Source: Arthrobacter hankyongi (lineage in GTDB: Bacteria; Actinomycetota; Actinomycetes; Actinomycetales; Micrococcaceae). From it: 64,000 bases of DNA. The notes below the pieces were generated by a model, which made no database searches, was not told where the DNA came from, and saw only the letters and a program-made list of their open reading frames with translations. This document shows positions 51,933-60,668 of this stretch, piece by piece. Made by a program: the position numbers and the translations under genes. The stretch covers positions 620,001 through 684,000 of the forward strand of contig NZ_JAKLTQ010000001.1 in assembly GCF_022012395.1 (NCBI RefSeq), in the 5' to 3' direction. How positions within the stretch are numbered: position 1 is the first letter of the stretch; each line of letters opens with the position of its first letter.

Positions 51933-52478
51933 ATGCGACCATCCCCCCTCATCAGCACAGCCCTCGCGATCCTCCGCGTTGTCCTCGGTTTCGTCTTCGT
52001 GATGCACGGCTGGCAGAAGTTCGAGATGGGCCTTCCCGCAACCCAGAGCGGCTTCGGCCAAATGGGCGTTCCAGCGGCGGAAATTGCCGCCGTCGTCGTC
52101 ACTTTCCTGGAACTGATCGGCGGCCTCCTGCTGATCGTTGGTCTCTTCTCCCGTGTGATTGCGGCGCTGCTGGCCGTCGAGATGCTCGGCGCCTGGATCC
52201 TTGTGCATGCGCCAAACGGCTTCTTTGCGGGCGAAGGCGGGTTCGAGCTGGTACTGATCCTGGCTGCCGCCGCGCTAACGATCGTGCTGGCCGGACCCGG
52301 CCGCTTCTCGCTGGACTACGTGCTGTTCGGCCGCAAGCGCGCCAAGCGGAGGATCCAGGCCGAACAGCGCACTGCGCCAGGTGCGGACACTGCGCCCGGC
52401 CCAAGCACCGCTCCGGGGCCGAGCACCGCGCCGGGCCCGGGTGCCGGCGGGCCGTCGCCCAGCAGCCCGCAGGTTTAG
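51933..52478 (+). CDS. DoxX-family membrane protein
   Basis: This 181-residue protein has the four-helix DoxX core (about 8-135). The first helix is LAILRVVLGFVFVMHGWQKFEMG, followed by AAVVVTFLELIGGLLLIVGLFSRVIAALLAVEMLGAWILVHAPNGFF, then VLILAAAALTIVLAGPGRFSLD. The cytoplasmic tail ends in a Pro/Ala/Gly/Ser repeat (four near-copies of APGPST). Members are linked to redox homeostasis and oxidative stress. AAGAGGTGA precedes ATG 51933. A structured region follows the stop. Confidence 0.9.
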   Translation: MRPSPLISTALAILRVVLGFVFVMHGWQKFEMGLPATQSGFGQMGVPAAEIAAVVVTFLELIGGLLLIVGLFSRVIAALLAVEMLGAWILVHAPNGFFAGEGGFELVLILAAAALTIVLAGPGRFSLDYVLFGRKRAKRRIQAEQRTAPGADTAPGPSTAPGPSTAPGPGAGGPSPSSPQV

Positions 52479-52818
52479 GGTCCTTCCCACCGATGCCCGC
52501 TGCGGGCCGTAGCCCTGCGGTGGGGTTCCTTGAAGCAACTGCAGACAGGGACGGGCATCGAAGCCTTCCGGTCCGAGGACGCCGGTGCCTCCGATCTGGC
52601 ATGGGAACGGCCCGGGTCAGAAACTGTCCGATGCCCTTGGTAGGATCCTCATAGCTTCACGAGATGTGGCCTGCCATCGCCAACCGCGGCGGCAATGCTC
52701 CGACACGGCCATACACCAACCCCAGACTCACGGGTGGTTCGGATGACGAAGCGGCCCGCGGCCAGCCGGTCCGGGCAAGAGTGGCCCGCCGCGCCGGGCC
52801 GTGTCGAAGGGAGCTGGC
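52479..52818. other. Intergenic region with nested inverted repeats
   Basis: No gene is supported in these 340 bp. CCCACCG (52486-52492) pairs with CGGTGGG (52518-52524), enclosing GCCCG-CTG-CGGGC, and is followed by GTTCCTT. It looks like a terminator for the DoxX gene. A longer-range pair, CGATGCCCG (52491-52499) with CGGGCATCG (52552-52560), competes with it. Confidence 0.5.
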
Positions 52819-53184
52819 ATGCCCAGCAACGAAGGCCGAGCCATTTATCGCCGTATTCTCCGCGAAGATTCCCTTGGCTGTTCCATTTACCATCCCGGGC
52901 ACCAGACCCACTGGATCCAGGCCCGGAAGGGGCTGCAGGACGAATCCCGCCTGCCGGTCAGCATCCATGTGGAGCCGGAACTGGGGCTGCTTCAGTTCGG
53001 TGTCCGGGGCGAACCGCAGCTGTACTGGCATCACAATACCGCCCGCATCGTGGAGGTTTTCGCCGGGCCGGACGGCGAAGGGATCTGGAGCCCGGAGTTC
53101 CATCTGCTCACGGTACCGAGCAATCACGGCCACATCCTGTTCAACCTCGCCAAACTGGACGACGTCGGCCGCTGCCTTGGCTGA
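52819..53184 (+). CDS. Small protein of unknown function
   Basis: This 121-residue soluble protein starts at ATG 52819 with AAGGGAG upstream. The sequence is alpha/beta (IYRRILREDSLGCSIYHPGHQTHWIQARKG, then LPVSIHVEPELGLLQFGVRGEPQLYWHHNTARIVEVF). It has several His and Trp residues and no membrane segment. It does not match a family I can name. It lies alone between two regions without genes. Confidence 0.6.
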   Translation: MPSNEGRAIYRRILREDSLGCSIYHPGHQTHWIQARKGLQDESRLPVSIHVEPELGLLQFGVRGEPQLYWHHNTARIVEVFAGPDGEGIWSPEFHLLTVPSNHGHILFNLAKLDDVGRCLG

Positions 53185-53368
53185 CCTTCCGATCCGGCAA
53201 GAATCCCCCGGCGTCCGATCGGCTTATCGACGGCGGCCCGCTGCGCACCCGACTGTTAGCAACGGCAGGTTCCCCCGACAACTCTTCCTCCACAAATATC
53301 GAATTTCTCTTCCTACACAACGGCACTTTTCCCATGACACTCGTATAGGTGATCGATAAAATTTCTTC

Positions 53369-54865
53369 ATGGCAGTGGCACTGTACGAACCGACGCAGGA
53401 AGCATCCAGCTTCCTGAATGAGGTGCAATCGGCACTGCAGGACTTTGCGCAGCACTTCCGCGACGGCTGCCAACTGCTGTCCCCTCGGGAACTCGCCGAG
53501 ACGACGACCGCCGTGGAGGAACTGTCCAAGACGGTTGAACAGCTCCAAATTAGCGCAGCCCATGCGCTGGACCAGCAGAAGGTGGCAACAACAGGTGAGA
53601 GCGACCACCGCTTCTCCTGGGCTGACCCGGCGTCACTGGAGCCTGACGGCGTCGAACCGGGCAAGCGCACCGAATTCCGGGACACCGCCGACTACCTTCG
53701 CGAGCGGCTGAAGATCAGCCGCAGCGAGGCACGTCGGCGGCTGCGGCTGGGTGAAAGCACCCAGCCGGCCACACTCATCACCGGCGAGCAGGCACCTCCG
53801 AAACTGCCGATGCTCGGGGCGGCGCTGGCCGGATCCCACATCAGCGGCCGTGCCGCGACCCTCATCCGCGACGCTGTGGAACGGGTCCGGCCGACCGCCC
53901 GGGCCGAAGACCTGCAGGCGATGGAGCAGATGCTCACGCGGCAGGCGGCCGAGGCGGATACGGACATCCTCGTCGAGGTCATCAAATGTTGGGAAGCCGG
54001 GCTGGACCCGGACGGCAGGGAGCCCAGCGACGAATTCCTGCGGGCCCGCCAGGGCGTCTTCATCCGAGGTCGACGAAACGGACTGCACCGGATCGAAATC
54101 GCGGCCACGGACGAGCAGTACGAATACCTGGTCACGGTCATGAACACCAGCACCAACCCGCGTTTGGGCCGGACCTTCGCACCGGAGGACGGAAACGAGG
54201 ACGCGGGCCAGGCCGCTGCCATGGACAGCGACGGCGTGGTGCAGCCTGCCCCGGCCGAACCCACCCGGGCCCAGAAACTGCTCGCCGGCCTCGTCGATGC
54301 CTGCCGGATGGCCTTGGCCGCGGATAAGCTCCCGGCCACCGGAGGCCACCGTCCGCAGGTAATGGTCACCATCGACTACGAAGAGTTGAAAAAGCAGGTC
54401 GGCGGTACCGGCCAGGCTGTCTTCGGCGGGCTGACCAGCGCCGGAACGGTCCGCAGGATCGCGTGCGATGCGGACCTGATCCCCGTGGTCCTCGGCGGCC
54501 GCGGCGAGGTACTCGACGTCGGACGCGCCCAGCGGCTCTTCACTCCGGCTATGCGCCGGGCCTTGGTCGCCCGCGACGGCGGCTGCGCCTTCCCCGGCTG
54601 CACCATCCCGGCACCCTGGACCGAAGCACACCACATCATCTGGTGGGAACACGGCGGCACCACTTCCACGGACAACGGCTGCCTGCTCTGCTCCTTCCAC
54701 CACCACCTCATCCACCAGGGCCACTGGCAGGTCGAATCCCGCGGCGGCATCCCTTGGTTCATCCCTCCGCCCTGGACCGACCCGGAGCGCAAGCCCCTGC
54801 GCAACCGCTACCGCCAAGCCTGCGTGTCCCAGCCAGCCGGGTCTCCGCCTGGAGCTGGCCCGTGA
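53369..54865 (+). CDS. DUF222 / HNH endonuclease domain protein
   Basis: This 498-residue protein has an N-terminal DUF222 domain (about 60-330), typical of the multicopy HNH genes in Arthrobacter and mycobacteria. The C-terminal HNH nuclease (about 395-455) reads RRALVARDGGCAFPGCTIPAPWTEAHHIIWWEHGGTTSTDNGCLLCSFHHHLIHQG. It has the two Cys-containing zinc knuckles (CAFPGC, CLLC) and the AHHI and HHHLIH catalytic motifs. Role unknown; the family is widespread and often considered selfish or phage-related. The preceding AT-rich leader (GATAAAATTTCTTC) probably contains the promoter. Confidence 0.93.
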   Translation: MAVALYEPTQEASSFLNEVQSALQDFAQHFRDGCQLLSPRELAETTTAVEELSKTVEQLQISAAHALDQQKVATTGESDHRFSWADPASLEPDGVEPGKRTEFRDTADYLRERLKISRSEARRRLRLGESTQPATLITGEQAPPKLPMLGAALAGSHISGRAATLIRDAVERVRPTARAEDLQAMEQMLTRQAAEADTDILVEVIKCWEAGLDPDGREPSDEFLRARQGVFIRGRRNGLHRIEIAATDEQYEYLVTVMNTSTNPRLGRTFAPEDGNEDAGQAAAMDSDGVVQPAPAEPTRAQKLLAGLVDACRMALAADKLPATGGHRPQVMVTIDYEELKKQVGGTGQAVFGGLTSAGTVRRIACDADLIPVVLGGRGEVLDVGRAQRLFTPAMRRALVARDGGCAFPGCTIPAPWTEAHHIIWWEHGGTTSTDNGCLLCSFHHHLIHQGHWQVESRGGIPWFIPPPWTDPERKPLRNRYRQACVSQPAGSPPGAGP

Positions 54866-54898
54866 CATGCACCGGCCCCGGTGGGAGCATGAAGAGCT

Positions 54899-56392
54899 AT
54901 GGGCACTCCCTCGGAACCTGTCCCCCCGGCGTCCGTCGGCACAGACAGCAGGAACCCCAGCGGGAAGACTTTCTTCGGCCAGCCGCGGATGCTGGCCAAC
55001 CTGTTCAGTGTCGAATTGTGGGAACGCTTTTCCTTCTACGGCATGCAGGTTGTCGTCCTGCTGTACATGTACTTCGAGGTTTCCGAGGGCGGTCTTGGCC
55101 TCGACCAAGGTGTGTCCGCCGGCATCATCGGCGCCTACGGCGGATCGGTCTACCTCTTCACGATCCTCGGCGCGTGGGTGGCCGACCGGCTGCTCGGCTC
55201 GGAGCGTGTCCTGTTCTACAGCGCCATCATCATCATGCTGGGCCACATCAGCCTGGCCTTGCTGCCTGGATTGGTGGGTTTGGCCGTCGGGTTGATCCTG
55301 GTGGGGCTGGGCAGCGGCGGTCTGAAGGCGAACGCAACAACGCTGGTCGGTTCCCTCTATGCCCCGGACGACGACCGTCGCGACGCGGGCTTCTCGATCT
55401 TCTACATGGGCATCAACATCGGCGCCCTGCTCGGCCCGCTGCTGACCGGCCTGACCCACAACCTACTGGGCTTCCACTTCGCCTTCGGACTGGCCGCCAT
55501 CGGCATGGCCATCGGCCTGACCCAGTATGCGCTGACCCGCAAGAACCTGCCGGAGGATGCCCACGACGTCGCCGATCCGCTGCCTCGGCAGAAATTTCTG
55601 GTGGTCGGCCTTCTGGCGGCCGCTGCCCTGGCGGTCATCATCGCCGCCATACTGTCCGGGCTGATCACGGCGGCCAACCTGGCCACGGTGGTGGCCGTGG
55701 TGGCCATCGCCGCCGCGGTGATCTACTTCATCGTGATCCTCACCAGCAAGCACATCGACCACATCGAGCGGCGAAGGGTGCTGTCCTTCATCCCGATGTT
55801 CATCGCCAGTGCGGCATTCTTCTCTATCTTCCAGCAGCAGTTCACCGTCATCACCCTCTATTCGGACAAGCGGCTGAACCGAAGCCTGTTCGGCTGGGTG
55901 ATGCCGATCGAGTGGGTGCAGTCCATCAACCCGGTCTTCATCATCCTGCTGGCTCCGGTCTTCGCCGCCCTCTGGACCCGGCTGGGCCACCGGCAGCCGA
56001 TCACTCCGGTGAAGTTCGCTCTGGGCTTGGCCGTGATGGGCCTGGCGGTCCTGGCCTTCATTCCGCTGGCGGGCGGAGGTCCGAACAGCAGTCCGTTGCT
56101 GGCCATCGTCGGCATCCTGTTCCTCTTCACCGTGGCCGAACTGCTGATCTCGCCGGTGGGCCTGTCCCTATCCACCAAGCTCGCCCCGCACGCCTTCCAC
56201 GCCCAGATGGTGGCCTTGAACTTCCTCTCGGTGGCACTGGGCACGGCGATGTCGGGGGTGCTTGCAGGCTTCTACAATCCGGCCAATGAGGTGCCGTATT
56301 TCGGGATCATCGGGCTGGTGGCCTTGGTCCTGGCGGCGGCGCTATTCCTGGCTGCCCGGCCAATCAAGAGCCTGATGAGCGGCGTGCGCTGA
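54899..56392 (+). CDS. POT-family proton-dependent oligopeptide transporter
   Basis: This 497-residue MFS protein has 14 predicted helices. The POT signatures are present: FSVELWERFSFYGMQVVVLLYMYF near the start (the ExxERFxYY motif) and GGSVYLFTILGAWVADRLLG. The second signature is DDDRRDAGFSIFYMGINIGALLGPLLTGL. FSIFQQQFTVITLY is the substrate-site helix 7. It imports di- and tripeptides with protons. It starts 33 bp after the HNH gene and faces the M20 amidohydrolase gene, with a bidirectional hairpin between them. Confidence 0.95.
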   Translation: MGTPSEPVPPASVGTDSRNPSGKTFFGQPRMLANLFSVELWERFSFYGMQVVVLLYMYFEVSEGGLGLDQGVSAGIIGAYGGSVYLFTILGAWVADRLLGSERVLFYSAIIIMLGHISLALLPGLVGLAVGLILVGLGSGGLKANATTLVGSLYAPDDDRRDAGFSIFYMGINIGALLGPLLTGLTHNLLGFHFAFGLAAIGMAIGLTQYALTRKNLPEDAHDVADPLPRQKFLVVGLLAAAALAVIIAAILSGLITAANLATVVAVVAIAAAVIYFIVILTSKHIDHIERRRVLSFIPMFIASAAFFSIFQQQFTVITLYSDKRLNRSLFGWVMPIEWVQSINPVFIILLAPVFAALWTRLGHRQPITPVKFALGLAVMGLAVLAFIPLAGGGPNSSPLLAIVGILFLFTVAELLISPVGLSLSTKLAPHAFHAQMVALNFLSVALGTAMSGVLAGFYNPANEVPYFGIIGLVALVLAAALFLAARPIKSLMSGVR

Positions 56393-56445
56393 CAGCTGCC
56401 TGGCGATCGGCCCGCCCGTGTCACGGAAGGGTGGCGTCCTGGTGC

Positions 56446-56484
56446 GCCGGCCGCCCCGGGACAGGGAAGGCCCGGGCGGCCGGC
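56446..56484. terminator. Bidirectional hairpin between convergent genes
   Basis: GCCGGCCGCCCCGGG (56446-56460) pairs with CCCGGGCGGCCGGC (56471-56484), leaving one bulged C and a 10-nt loop. It lies between the POT transporter and the M20 hydrolase genes, which converge. Confidence 0.75.
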
Positions 56485-56499
56485 ACCGGACGGAATGCT

Positions 56500-57759
56500 C
56501 TACCGGCCCAACCGTGCCAGCAGTGCGGCCGCCGCGGCGTTGACACCGGTAGACAGCGTCGGTTCCATCACGGGGGCGAAGTACGGCGAGTGGTTCATCG
56601 GGACCTGTCCGCCGCCCTCGAGCAGTTCCGCGGGGTGGCCGCCAAAGGTCCAGTAGACGGCGGGGACGCCGATGGCCGCGGCGAGGTGGCCGAAATCCTC
56701 GCTGCCCATGAGCGGCGGAGAAATGGTGACCGCGTCTGCGCCCAGGGCGCTGCGCAGGACCTCGGCCACGTCCTCGGCCTCGGCTGGTTCGTTGTAGCAG
56801 GCCGGGAAGGTGTAGAGCTCCTCGATCTCCGGCTCGGGAGCGCCGGAGGCGGCAGCCTCGGCGGCGATGATGCGCCGCACCGCGGCGAGCACGTGGGACC
56901 GCACGCCGTCGTCGAAGGTGCGGATATTGAGGGTGAACTCGGCGGAAGCCGGGATGATGTTCTCCTTCAGCCCGCCGTGGAAGGTGCCGATGGTGACGAC
57001 GGCGGCCTGCCGCGGATCCAGCTCGCGGGAGACGATGGTCTGCAGCCGGACCACCATGTGCGCGCCCAGGACCACGGGGTCGATGGCGTCCTGCGGCTGG
57101 GAGCCGTGGGACTGCCGGCCGTGCACGGTGACCTTGAGCGAGTCGGCCATCGCCATGGCGCTGCCCACGGACAAGGACACTGTGCCGGCCAGGCCCGGCA
57201 TGACGTGCTGGCCGTACACGATTTCCGGCTTCGGAGCGCGGTCCCACAACCCGTCGGCCACCATGGCGGCCGCTCCGGCGGCGGTTTCCTCGCCCGGCTG
57301 GAAGATCAGCACCAGGGTGCCGGCCCAGGCGTCCCGGGCCTGGGCGAACATCCGGGCCACCGTCAGCAGCACGGATGTATGGGTGTCATGCCCGCAGCCG
57401 TGCATGACCGGGACCTCGGTGCCGTCGGGCAGGGTGCCGGTCGCGGTGCTGGCATAGTCCAGGCCGGTGTCCTCGGCGATCGGCAGGCCGTCAGTGTCGG
57501 CGCGGAAGCCGACCACGGGCCCGCTGCCGTTGCGCAGCACCCCCACGACACCGGTTCCGCCGCACCGGAAGTTCTCGATGCCCAGGCCGTCCAGGCGCTG
57601 TTCGATCAGCTCGGCTGTGTGGTGCTCCTGCATGGACAGCTCCGGGTGGCTGTGCAGTTGCTTGTACAGCTCATGCAGGTCGGCACGCAGGTCCTCGGTC
57701 AGGGCCAGGCGGGTTGAAGTGGCGGCCGAATCGGGGTCAATGGGCGTAGTGCTGGTCAT
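56500..57759 (-). CDS. M20D-family amidohydrolase
   Basis: This 419-residue enzyme has the M20D motifs: VVGFRADTDGLPI, VPVMHGCGHDTHTSVLL with the metal-binding Cys and His, LIFQPGEETAAGAAAMVADGLWD with the catalytic Glu, KVTVHGRQSHGSQPQDAIDPV of the dimerisation domain, and SPPLMGSEDFGHLAAAIG. It should hydrolyse N-acyl or other amide-linked amino acids. It is the last gene of an operon with two membrane proteins (58574 and 59377 starts), which suggests that they import its substrate. The start ATG 57759 is set by the family N terminus, with AGGAAC-like sequence upstream. Confidence 0.93.
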   Translation of the reverse strand: MTSTTPIDPDSAATSTRLALTEDLRADLHELYKQLHSHPELSMQEHHTAELIEQRLDGLGIENFRCGGTGVVGVLRNGSGPVVGFRADTDGLPIAEDTGLDYASTATGTLPDGTEVPVMHGCGHDTHTSVLLTVARMFAQARDAWAGTLVLIFQPGEETAAGAAAMVADGLWDRAPKPEIVYGQHVMPGLAGTVSLSVGSAMAMADSLKVTVHGRQSHGSQPQDAIDPVVLGAHMVVRLQTIVSRELDPRQAAVVTIGTFHGGLKENIIPASAEFTLNIRTFDDGVRSHVLAAVRRIIAAEAAASGAPEPEIEELYTFPACYNEPAEAEDVAEVLRSALGADAVTISPPLMGSEDFGHLAAAIGVPAVYWTFGGHPAELLEGGGQVPMNHSPYFAPVMEPTLSTGVNAAAAALLARLGR

Positions 57760-57809
57760 CAAAGTTCCTATCGGTTCCGGACAGTGCGGGTATCGGTTGC
57801 TTGGGGTGC

Positions 57810-58574
57810 TTAGTCCGCAGCGGCGGCCACAGGCTTGCGGTCACGGGCCAGCCAGGAGGCCAGGATCGTCGCGGCCACCGCGATGCCGGTGGTCACGAAG
57901 GCGATGCCGGGGGCCACCGGCAGCACCACGAACTGGATCAGCACGGCCACCGCGGCGGCGATGATCGTGACCCGCGGCTGCTTGATGGTGACAATGGACT
58001 GCACGATGACGGCGCCCATCACGGCCGGGAGGATGTAGAGGCGGGCCACGTCGATGAGTCCGGCCGGAATGATGCTGATCAGCCAAGTACCCAGGAAGCC
58101 GACGAAGATCGCCAGCGAGACCAGGTGCACGGCGGCAGCGCCGCAGATGGCGGCAACGGCGGCGAAGTCACCGCGGCGGGTACCGGGCTTGGCGCCGATC
58201 CGGTTCTGGGCAACCAGCGCCGCGGGCAGCAGCTTGCTGGAGATGTTGCCGATCATAAAGGCCTGGTACATGGCGGCCGGGCCGAGGATCGGGAAGTAGG
58301 TGGCAGGCTCGACGACCCAGATCACCGCGAACACGGCGGCCACGGCGGCGAAGGCGGTCCACAGCTGTCCGGCGCTGATCTCCAGCCCGGTGAAGAAGAC
58401 CAGGTAGATCGGGCCGGCCAGGGAGATCAGCAAGCCGGCGAGCATCGTCAGGCGGCCCCAGCGGGAGGTGGTGCGGTCGAACTCGGCCAGTTCCTGCTCG
58501 GTGCCGGCCGCCGGAGCGGTGGTGGAAGTTCTGGTGGACGCGGTGGCGGAAGTGCTGATGGTGGTTTGCGACAT
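57810..58574 (-). CDS. Membrane protein, partner of a DUF5058-type permease
   Basis: This 254-residue protein has a Thr/Ser-rich N terminus and about seven helices (LTMLAGLLISLAGPIYLVFFTGLEI, LWTAFAAVAAVFAVIWVVE, VHLVSLAIFVGFLGTWLISIIPAGLIDVARLYILPAVMGAVIVQSIV and others). It is the middle gene between the DUF5058-like protein and the M20 amidohydrolase. All three are on the minus strand with short gaps (38 and 50 bp). I recall such pairs of membrane proteins beside amidohydrolases and infer a two-component permease for an amidated amino acid. GAAGGAACGC precedes ATG 58574. Confidence 0.8.
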   Translation of the reverse strand: MSQTTISTSATASTRTSTTAPAAGTEQELAEFDRTTSRWGRLTMLAGLLISLAGPIYLVFFTGLEISAGQLWTAFAAVAAVFAVIWVVEPATYFPILGPAAMYQAFMIGNISSKLLPAALVAQNRIGAKPGTRRGDFAAVAAICGAAAVHLVSLAIFVGFLGTWLISIIPAGLIDVARLYILPAVMGAVIVQSIVTIKQPRVTIIAAAVAVLIQFVVLPVAPGIAFVTTGIAVAATILASWLARDRKPVAAAAD

Positions 58575-58612
58575 GGTGCGTTCCTTCTCGGTGCGTTCCG
58601 GTGGGCGGCGGA

Positions 58613-59377
58613 TCAGGCGGCGGGGGCGCCGGCGGTGTGGGCCATGAAGGCCACTGCCAGGGCCGCAACGATGGCGAACCCGAGGCCCCATTCGCGCAGC
58701 CAGGAGAGCTTCGGGCGCTTGCCGAGGAAGATGCACACGCCCATGACTGCTGCGGACGTGCCCAGTGCGAGGACGTGGATCGAGGACTTGGGCACCTCTG
58801 CGGCGCCGAGGGCCATGAAGGCCCCCAGCAGTGCCGCGCCGGGGACAATCGACATGGCTGCGGGGTTGACCTTGGCCAATTTGGTGCCGCCGCGCTTCAT
58901 CAGCGGGGTCAAGATCAGCGTGGAGAGCATCCACATGGCGCCGCCGATGCTCATGGCAAAGAAGGCGATGGCGAAGATGTTCTGGGTATAGGTGGGTCCG
59001 CCGAGTTCGGCGCCGGAGGTCTTGGCGGCGATGCTGGCCGAGCCTGCGTCGTAGGCCGCGGAGCCGATCAGTCCGATGCGGGAAAGCACGGCGGGGGTCC
59101 CGAAGACGGCCAGCAGCGCGATGGCCACCATCACTACGGCGAGTGACGGGCCGATGGCGGCAACGGCGCCGGAGCGGAAGGAAACCTTCAGTTCCGACGG
59201 TGTCATGCCGGCTGCGGGGGCGGCCTTGCGTGCAGCCTTCATGTAAATCACCGACTGCAGGATGATCACCGCGAAGACGCCCGCCGCGCAGGCCCAGAGC
59301 ACGGGATTGTTCGCGGCGGCGAGGATGTCCGTCGAGCCTCCGCCGGCGGCGACGGCTTGGGAAACGATAGCTGGCAT
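58613..59377 (-). CDS. DUF5058-family membrane protein
   Basis: This 254-residue membrane protein is of the DUF5058 type, with about seven helices. It has an N-terminal periplasmic segment (AIVSQAVAAGGGSTDILAAANNPVLWACAAGVFAVIILQSVIYMKAA). The conserved MTPSELKVSFRSGAVAAIGPSLAVVMVAIALLAVFGTPAVLSRIGLIGSAAYD is followed by FAIAFFAMSIGGAMWMLSTLIL. It is the first gene of the permease/amidohydrolase operon. GGAGGA precedes ATG 59377. A Lrp-type palindrome lies 103-123 bp upstream, so the operon is probably controlled by the adjacent Lrp/AsnC regulator. Confidence 0.85.
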   Translation of the reverse strand: MPAIVSQAVAAGGGSTDILAAANNPVLWACAAGVFAVIILQSVIYMKAARKAAPAAGMTPSELKVSFRSGAVAAIGPSLAVVMVAIALLAVFGTPAVLSRIGLIGSAAYDAGSASIAAKTSGAELGGPTYTQNIFAIAFFAMSIGGAMWMLSTLILTPLMKRGGTKLAKVNPAAMSIVPGAALLGAFMALGAAEVPKSSIHVLALGTSAAVMGVCIFLGKRPKLSWLREWGLGFAIVAALAVAFMAHTAGAPAA

Positions 59378-59479
59378 TCGGTCCTCCGGTGTGGCTGCTC
59401 CGCTCGCGCGGCTGGTGATTAGGAAACACCTTGCGCCTTTCGGCCTAGATCGGGCAATAGATGCCGGAATCAGCCACAA

Positions 59480-59500
59480 TTTTGCCGAATTTCGTCAAAA
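59480..59500 (-). promoter_or_regulatory. Predicted Lrp/AsnC operator
   Basis: TTTTGCCGAA-T-TTCGTCAAAA is a 21-bp palindrome matching at nine of ten arm positions. It lies in an AT-rich patch upstream of the DUF5058 operon and downstream of the Lrp/AsnC gene, and has the look of a Lrp-family site. Confidence 0.65.
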
Positions 59501-59570
59501 CAGGATGTCCACAACCGCCGCCGTGGCCGGAATCGTCGCGCAGGTCACATTCCGTCCGGCCGGCAGTCCC

Positions 59571-59645
59571 CACACGTCCCGCACGCGTCCCCCGCACGTC
59601 CCGGGCACGTCCCGTGCGCTCCCGCATGTCCCGGGCGCGTCGCGC
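59571..59645. repeat. Cluster of short CACGTCCCG-like repeats
   Basis: About six imperfect copies of a 10-11-bp unit around ACGTCCC (CACGTCCCGC, CGCGTCCCCC, CACGTCCCGG, CACGTCCCGT, GCGCTCCCGC, CATGTCCCGG) stand in tandem just after the end of the Lrp/AsnC gene. They may act as a terminator-like or binding-site array; no function is evident. Confidence 0.6.
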
Positions 59646-59647
59646 GC

Positions 59648-60604
59648 TCAGGCTCCGGCGGGCTTGAGCCGGCCGCCGCGCTTGCGGGCGTCCAGCAGTA
59701 GGGAGATGCTCAGCTCGGACACGTCCCCGGTCCAGGAGCTGCTGCTGGTGAAGTCGTACAGCGCGCGGGTGTTGGCCACTGTGACGTCCGCGAGGATCTG
59801 GTAGTCCCCCGCGATCGCCGCCACATAGCGGGTCTGCGGCAGCTGGGCCAGGCGCTGGCCGAGGGCCTCGGTCTTCGCCGGGGCGGTCTTGATCCAGAGC
59901 AGGGCCTCGACCGGCAGTCCCAGCGCTGCCGGTTCGACGACGGCGCGCAGGTGCACGCAGTTGGTCTCCAGCAGCCATTCGGTACGGCGCCGGACGGTGG
60001 CTTCGGAGACCCCCACCCTCCGGGCGATGGCTTCGAACGACATCCGGCCGTCTTCGCAGAGGGCATCCACGATCTGCTCGTCCAGTTTGCTTAGCGCCGG
60101 GTGTTCGCCAAACACGGCGGCATCCACGGGCGGTGCTGGCTGCAGTACAGCCCGCTGTTCCTCCGAGATGGCACCCGGCTGCCAGGCCCGCAGGGTCTTG
60201 AAGTAGCGAAGCACCGGATGGGTGACCACATGCTTCAGGCCGGCGATGCCCGGGAGCTCGTCCGCCAGCACCGAATCCAGCCGCTGCCGGTCGATGACGA
60301 TCTCGGCCAGGCAGTCTCCGGTACCGGTGGTGGTATAGACGAAGGACGTATCCGGGCGCTGGGCCAGGGCGATGGCGGCGACCCGGGCGGTACCAGGGGT
60401 GCAGCGCATTTCCACCAGGACCGGGGCCGGGCGCGGGCGGATGCCGACCACGCCGACGACGCCGGATTCGAGCAGTTCGCTGCCACGGCGGGCGACGGTG
60501 CGCTCAGGTTCGCGGAGCACCGCGGCGATCTTCCGCCAAGAACCGCGCGGATCAACCTGCAGTGCGGCCACGATCTGCTGCTCCAGCGCGGTCAATTCAT
60601 GCAC
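59648..60604 (-). CDS. Double-length Lrp/AsnC-family transcriptional regulator
   Basis: This 318-residue protein contains two Lrp/AsnC units in tandem. The first helix-turn-helix is LTALEQQIVAALQVDPRGSWRKIAAVLREPERTVARRGSELLESG (about 4-48), followed by a RAM-like domain (VEMRCTPGTARVAAIALAQRPDTSFVYTTTGTGDCLAEIVI). The second is LSKLDEQIVDALCEDGRMSFEAIARRVGVSEATVRRRTEWLLETN (about 170-214), with another ligand domain (ALLWIKTAPAKTEALGQRLAQLPQTRYVAAIAGDYQILADVTV). Such fused regulators are common in actinobacteria. It probably senses an amino acid related to the M20 substrate and controls the permease operon just downstream through the palindrome at 59480. Confidence 0.92.
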   Translation of the reverse strand: MHELTALEQQIVAALQVDPRGSWRKIAAVLREPERTVARRGSELLESGVVGVVGIRPRPAPVLVEMRCTPGTARVAAIALAQRPDTSFVYTTTGTGDCLAEIVIDRQRLDSVLADELPGIAGLKHVVTHPVLRYFKTLRAWQPGAISEEQRAVLQPAPPVDAAVFGEHPALSKLDEQIVDALCEDGRMSFEAIARRVGVSEATVRRRTEWLLETNCVHLRAVVEPAALGLPVEALLWIKTAPAKTEALGQRLAQLPQTRYVAAIAGDYQILADVTVANTRALYDFTSSSSWTGDVSELSISLLLDARKRGGRLKPAGA

Positions 60605-60668
60605 GCGGCACCTCGCTACCCTTTCCCTGCCGTCTGCCCTGCCAGCCGCTCGTTGTGGCGCAGCAGGG

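Noticed and set aside
53633-55459. Open frames on the minus strand across the HNH and POT genes.
   Set aside because: The plus-strand frames carry clear family signatures; the antisense product does not.
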